This document shows, in pieces, positions 6,042-7,840 of a stretch of 7,840 bases of DNA. Under the pieces are notes generated by a model. That model searched no databases and was not told the DNA's origin. It saw only the letters and a program-made list of their open reading frames with translations. Position numbers and translations under genes: made by a program. Within the stretch, counting starts at the first letter, position 1. Each line of letters begins with the position of its first letter. The stretch spans positions 1 through 7,840 of the forward strand of contig JAEYUU010000097.1 of the NCBI GenBank assembly GCA_023429545.1. Direction: 5' to 3'. This DNA is from Verrucomicrobiota bacterium. GTDB taxonomy: Bacteria > Verrucomicrobiota > Verrucomicrobiia > Verrucomicrobiales > Verrucomicrobiaceae.

Positions 6042-7649
6042 ATGCTCCATGAAGCCGCCTCCCCTGCCGATGTGTCCCTTTTCTCAGAAGAAGAAACCCG
6101 GCAGTGGAACGGAAATGGAAATGGGCACCGCCATTTCCCTGAGCCAAAGAATGGCAACGGTTCCACCAAGGTCGGCCTGAGACGACGACGGGGAACCCAG
6201 GGGCGCAATAGCAGCGCCGCGGCGGCCCAGGTGAAGACCTTCGTGCTGGATACCAATGTCCTGTTGCATGACCCGGCCTGCCTGCACCGCTTCGAGGAAC
6301 ATGAAGTGTGCATTCCGGTGGAAGTGCTCGGCGAACTGGACCGCTTCAAGGGTGAGCCCAGCGAGCGCGGCGCAAATGCCCGTGAGGTGCACCGCACGCT
6401 CTCCAAGTTTTTCTCGCAGCCTGATGTCAACGTGATGGAGGGCGTGCCCACCGCCGGTGGTGGTCGCGTGCGGCTCATCGTGTTTGATTTCGATGAAGCG
6501 AAATGCTCCGTGGCGGTGCAACGTTTTCAGCGCATTTTTCACGACCTGGACAAACCAGATCATCGCATCCTCGCCTGCGCTGTGTGGATGGCCGAGCGCG
6601 CCGCGAATCCGGTCATCCTGGTCACCAAGGATCTTAACATGCAGCTCAAGGCCCGTGCCACGGGCGTGCCCTGCGAGGACTACCTGCATGACAAGGTGGA
6701 GGCTCGTGATATATCCCACCATGATATCGCACGGGTGGAGGTCACGCCGCATGAGCTGCAGCGGTTCGCCAGCAGCGGCACCCTTGAGTTCAGCCCTGCG
6801 CGGGGCGCCATCCTGGCGGTAAATGAGTACGTATTGCTCATGGCAGGGGAAAAGCAGTCCATGCCCGCCCGGTACACGGGTCCGCATGGCTTCACCCGCC
6901 TGATCGTGCCGGAGAGCATCCGCATCATGCAGGGGCGCACCATCAAGCCCATGAACCTGGGGCAGGCCTGCCTTCTGGATGCGCTGATGAATCCGGACAT
7001 CTCCCTGGTGACCTGCTTCGGCCAGGCCGGCACGGGCAAGACGCTGCTGGCCTGCGCCGCCGGTCTCTCCCAGGTACTGGGAAATGCCTACACTGGCATC
7101 ACCGTGAGCCGGCCCATCGTCGCGATGGGCCAGGGCATCGGTTTCCTGCCGGGCAGCCTGCAGGAGAAGATGCGCCCCTGGCTCCAGCCGGTGTATGACG
7201 CCTTGGACCTGCTCACGCGGGCTTCGGCCAATCCCACGTTCAGCAAGAAGAAGGCGGCGCGGCATGGCAATCCCTCCCCTGCTCCAATGACCACCATGGC
7301 CGGAGGCGCCTCCGCCCCTTATGACCCCCTGATCCAGGCCGGCATGGTGGAGATCGAGGCGCTCTGCTACATCCGGGGACGCAGCATTCCGGACCGCTTC
7401 TTCATTCTGGATGAGGCCCAGCAGCTCACGCCGCTGGAGGCCAAGACCATCGTCACCCGCATGAGCCGCGGCAGCAAGCTGGTGCTCATCGGTGACCCCG
7501 CGCAGATTGACAATCCGTATGTGGACAGCCGCAGCAACGGCCTCGTGTACACCCGCCAGCGCCTGCGTGGCCAACCCTTCGCCGCACACGTGCCCCTGAG
7601 CAAAGGTGAGCGCAGTCCGCTCGCCGAGGCGGGGGCAAGGCTGCTGTAA
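6042..7649 (+). CDS. PIN domain-PhoH fusion ATPase (PhoH2-like)
   Basis: This 535-residue protein joins a PIN ribonuclease domain to a PhoH ATPase, the arrangement of PhoH2 proteins, which are reported to be ATP-dependent RNA helicase/RNases. The PIN domain (about 65-215) has acidic residues Asp70 (FVLDTNVLLHD), Glu98 and Asp100 (VLGELD), Asp173 (KPDHRILA) and Asp197 (TKDLN). The PhoH domain (about 300-535) has Walker A GQAGTGKT (327-334), SRPIV (356-360), GFLPG (367-371), Walker B FFILDEAQ (453-460) and GDPAQIDNPY (484-493). It ends KGERSPLAE. The catalytic set looks complete. Two oddities are a low-complexity N-terminus (NGNGNG, PKNGNG, then RRRR) and a Gly/Ala/Pro/Lys-rich insert at about 392-428 between conserved PhoH segments. 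The frame is open back to 5814, with an in-frame ATG at 5880. The ATG at 6042 is preferred because the upstream translation is Thr/Arg/Ser-rich and unlike a protein domain. No ribosome site precedes 6042. Confidence 0.93.
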   Translation: MLHEAASPADVSLFSEEETRQWNGNGNGHRHFPEPKNGNGSTKVGLRRRRGTQGRNSSAAAAQVKTFVLDTNVLLHDPACLHRFEEHEVCIPVEVLGELDRFKGEPSERGANAREVHRTLSKFFSQPDVNVMEGVPTAGGGRVRLIVFDFDEAKCSVAVQRFQRIFHDLDKPDHRILACAVWMAERAANPVILVTKDLNMQLKARATGVPCEDYLHDKVEARDISHHDIARVEVTPHELQRFASSGTLEFSPARGAILAVNEYVLLMAGEKQSMPARYTGPHGFTRLIVPESIRIMQGRTIKPMNLGQACLLDALMNPDISLVTCFGQAGTGKTLLACAAGLSQVLGNAYTGITVSRPIVAMGQGIGFLPGSLQEKMRPWLQPVYDALDLLTRASANPTFSKKKAARHGNPSPAPMTTMAGGASAPYDPLIQAGMVEIEALCYIRGRSIPDRFFILDEAQQLTPLEAKTIVTRMSRGSKLVLIGDPAQIDNPYVDSRSNGLVYTRQRLRGQPFAAHVPLSKGERSPLAEAGARLL

Positions 7650-7782
7650 AAGCACGACACGGAGCAGAAAAGAACCGCTGCCGCGCAACCTCGGCGCGTT
7701 CAGCAGGTTCATGCACACCGCGCCGCATTGGGTGACCGGTGTGAGGCGCTTCAACCAAACCAAAGGCAAACCATCTACGACG
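7650..7782 (+). promoter_or_regulatory. Leader with two competing hairpins before a secreted-protein gene
   Basis: Between the PhoH stop and the next ATG are two perfect 7-base inverted repeats. CGGCGCG (7692-7698) pairs with CGCGCCG (7719-7725), and CACACCG (7714-7720) pairs with CGGTGTG (7737-7743). They share 7719-7720, so both stems cannot form together. A third pairing, GCGCC (7720-7724) with GGCGC (7745-7749), is also possible. No U-run follows any stem, so a standard Rho-independent terminator is absent. In GC-rich DNA such pairings can be chance, so a regulatory role is only a suggestion. Confidence 0.3.
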
Positions 7783-7840
7783 ATGAAACTCATTCTGACC
7801 TTCGGAGCCTTGCTCCTCAGCACTTCCCTCACTTTCGCCG
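7783..7840 (+). CDS. Start of a secreted protein (3' partial)
   Basis: An ATG at 7783 opens MKLILTFGALLLSTSLTFA and runs off the right edge. Lys2, an Ile/Leu/Phe-rich core and the SLTFA end make a good Sec signal peptide, so this is probably a real exported protein. Nineteen codons do not allow any family assignment. The ATG lies 133 bases after the PIN-PhoH stop, on the same strand. No clear Shine-Dalgarno is close to it; the nearest purine stretch, AAAGG, lies about 18 bases upstream. Confidence 0.6.
   Translation, partial: MKLILTFGALLLSTSLTFA

Noticed and set aside
6084..7832. A 582-codon open frame on the minus strand opposite the PIN-PhoH gene
   Set aside because: Its translation is rich in His, Arg, Ala and Gly with no domain, while the plus strand encodes complete PIN and PhoH motifs. 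Long antisense frames are common in GC-rich genes.

Overview
The window looks like ordinary chromosomal DNA from a GC-rich Gram-negative bacterium. The combination of a DUF5069 protein, this PIG-L subfamily, a PIN-PhoH protein and a two-Cys-pair GYF_2-like membrane protein, with few strong Shine-Dalgarno sites, suggests Verrucomicrobiota (or a relative in the PVC group). That placement rests on remembered family distributions; no marker gene here proves it. I see no rRNA, tRNA, CRISPR array, insertion sequence, integrase or phage gene.

Layout. (1) Positions 2-1570, plus strand: the 3' part of an ABC-F ATPase of the Uup type, cut at its 5' end by the window edge. (2) Positions 1583-5614, minus strand: a tight co-directional run of seven genes. 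In transcription order they are a PIG-L family deacetylase, a GYF_2-like/zinc-ribbon/two-TM protein, a small secreted protein of unknown function, a DUF488 protein, a CYTH triphosphate-tunnel protein, a DUF5069 protein and a secreted SGNH/GDSL hydrolase. Gaps are 15-71 bases, so part or all of the run may be one operon. It ends only 12 bases from the convergent Uup-like gene. (3) Positions 5615-6041: a divergent intergenic region with short repeats and a C/A-rich leader. (4) Positions 6042-7649, plus strand: a PIN-PhoH fusion ATPase. (5) Positions 7650-7782: a leader with two overlapping, mutually exclusive GC-rich hairpins, followed by the signal peptide of a secreted protein cut at the right edge.

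How the genes work together. The ABC-F and PIN-PhoH proteins fit ribosome- and RNA-related housekeeping roles and flank the minus-strand cluster without an obvious link to it. The cluster mixes hydrolases (PIG-L, CYTH phosphohydrolase, SGNH) with unknown small proteins. No known pathway unites them, and co-transcription is the only evidence of a shared role. I found no convincing undescribed defence or mobile system. The oddest local signals are translation-initiation arrangements: a strong ribosome site that serves a 7-codon ORF coupled by ATGA to the DUF5069 gene, and a DUF488-CYTH pair kept in one frame by a single TGA.
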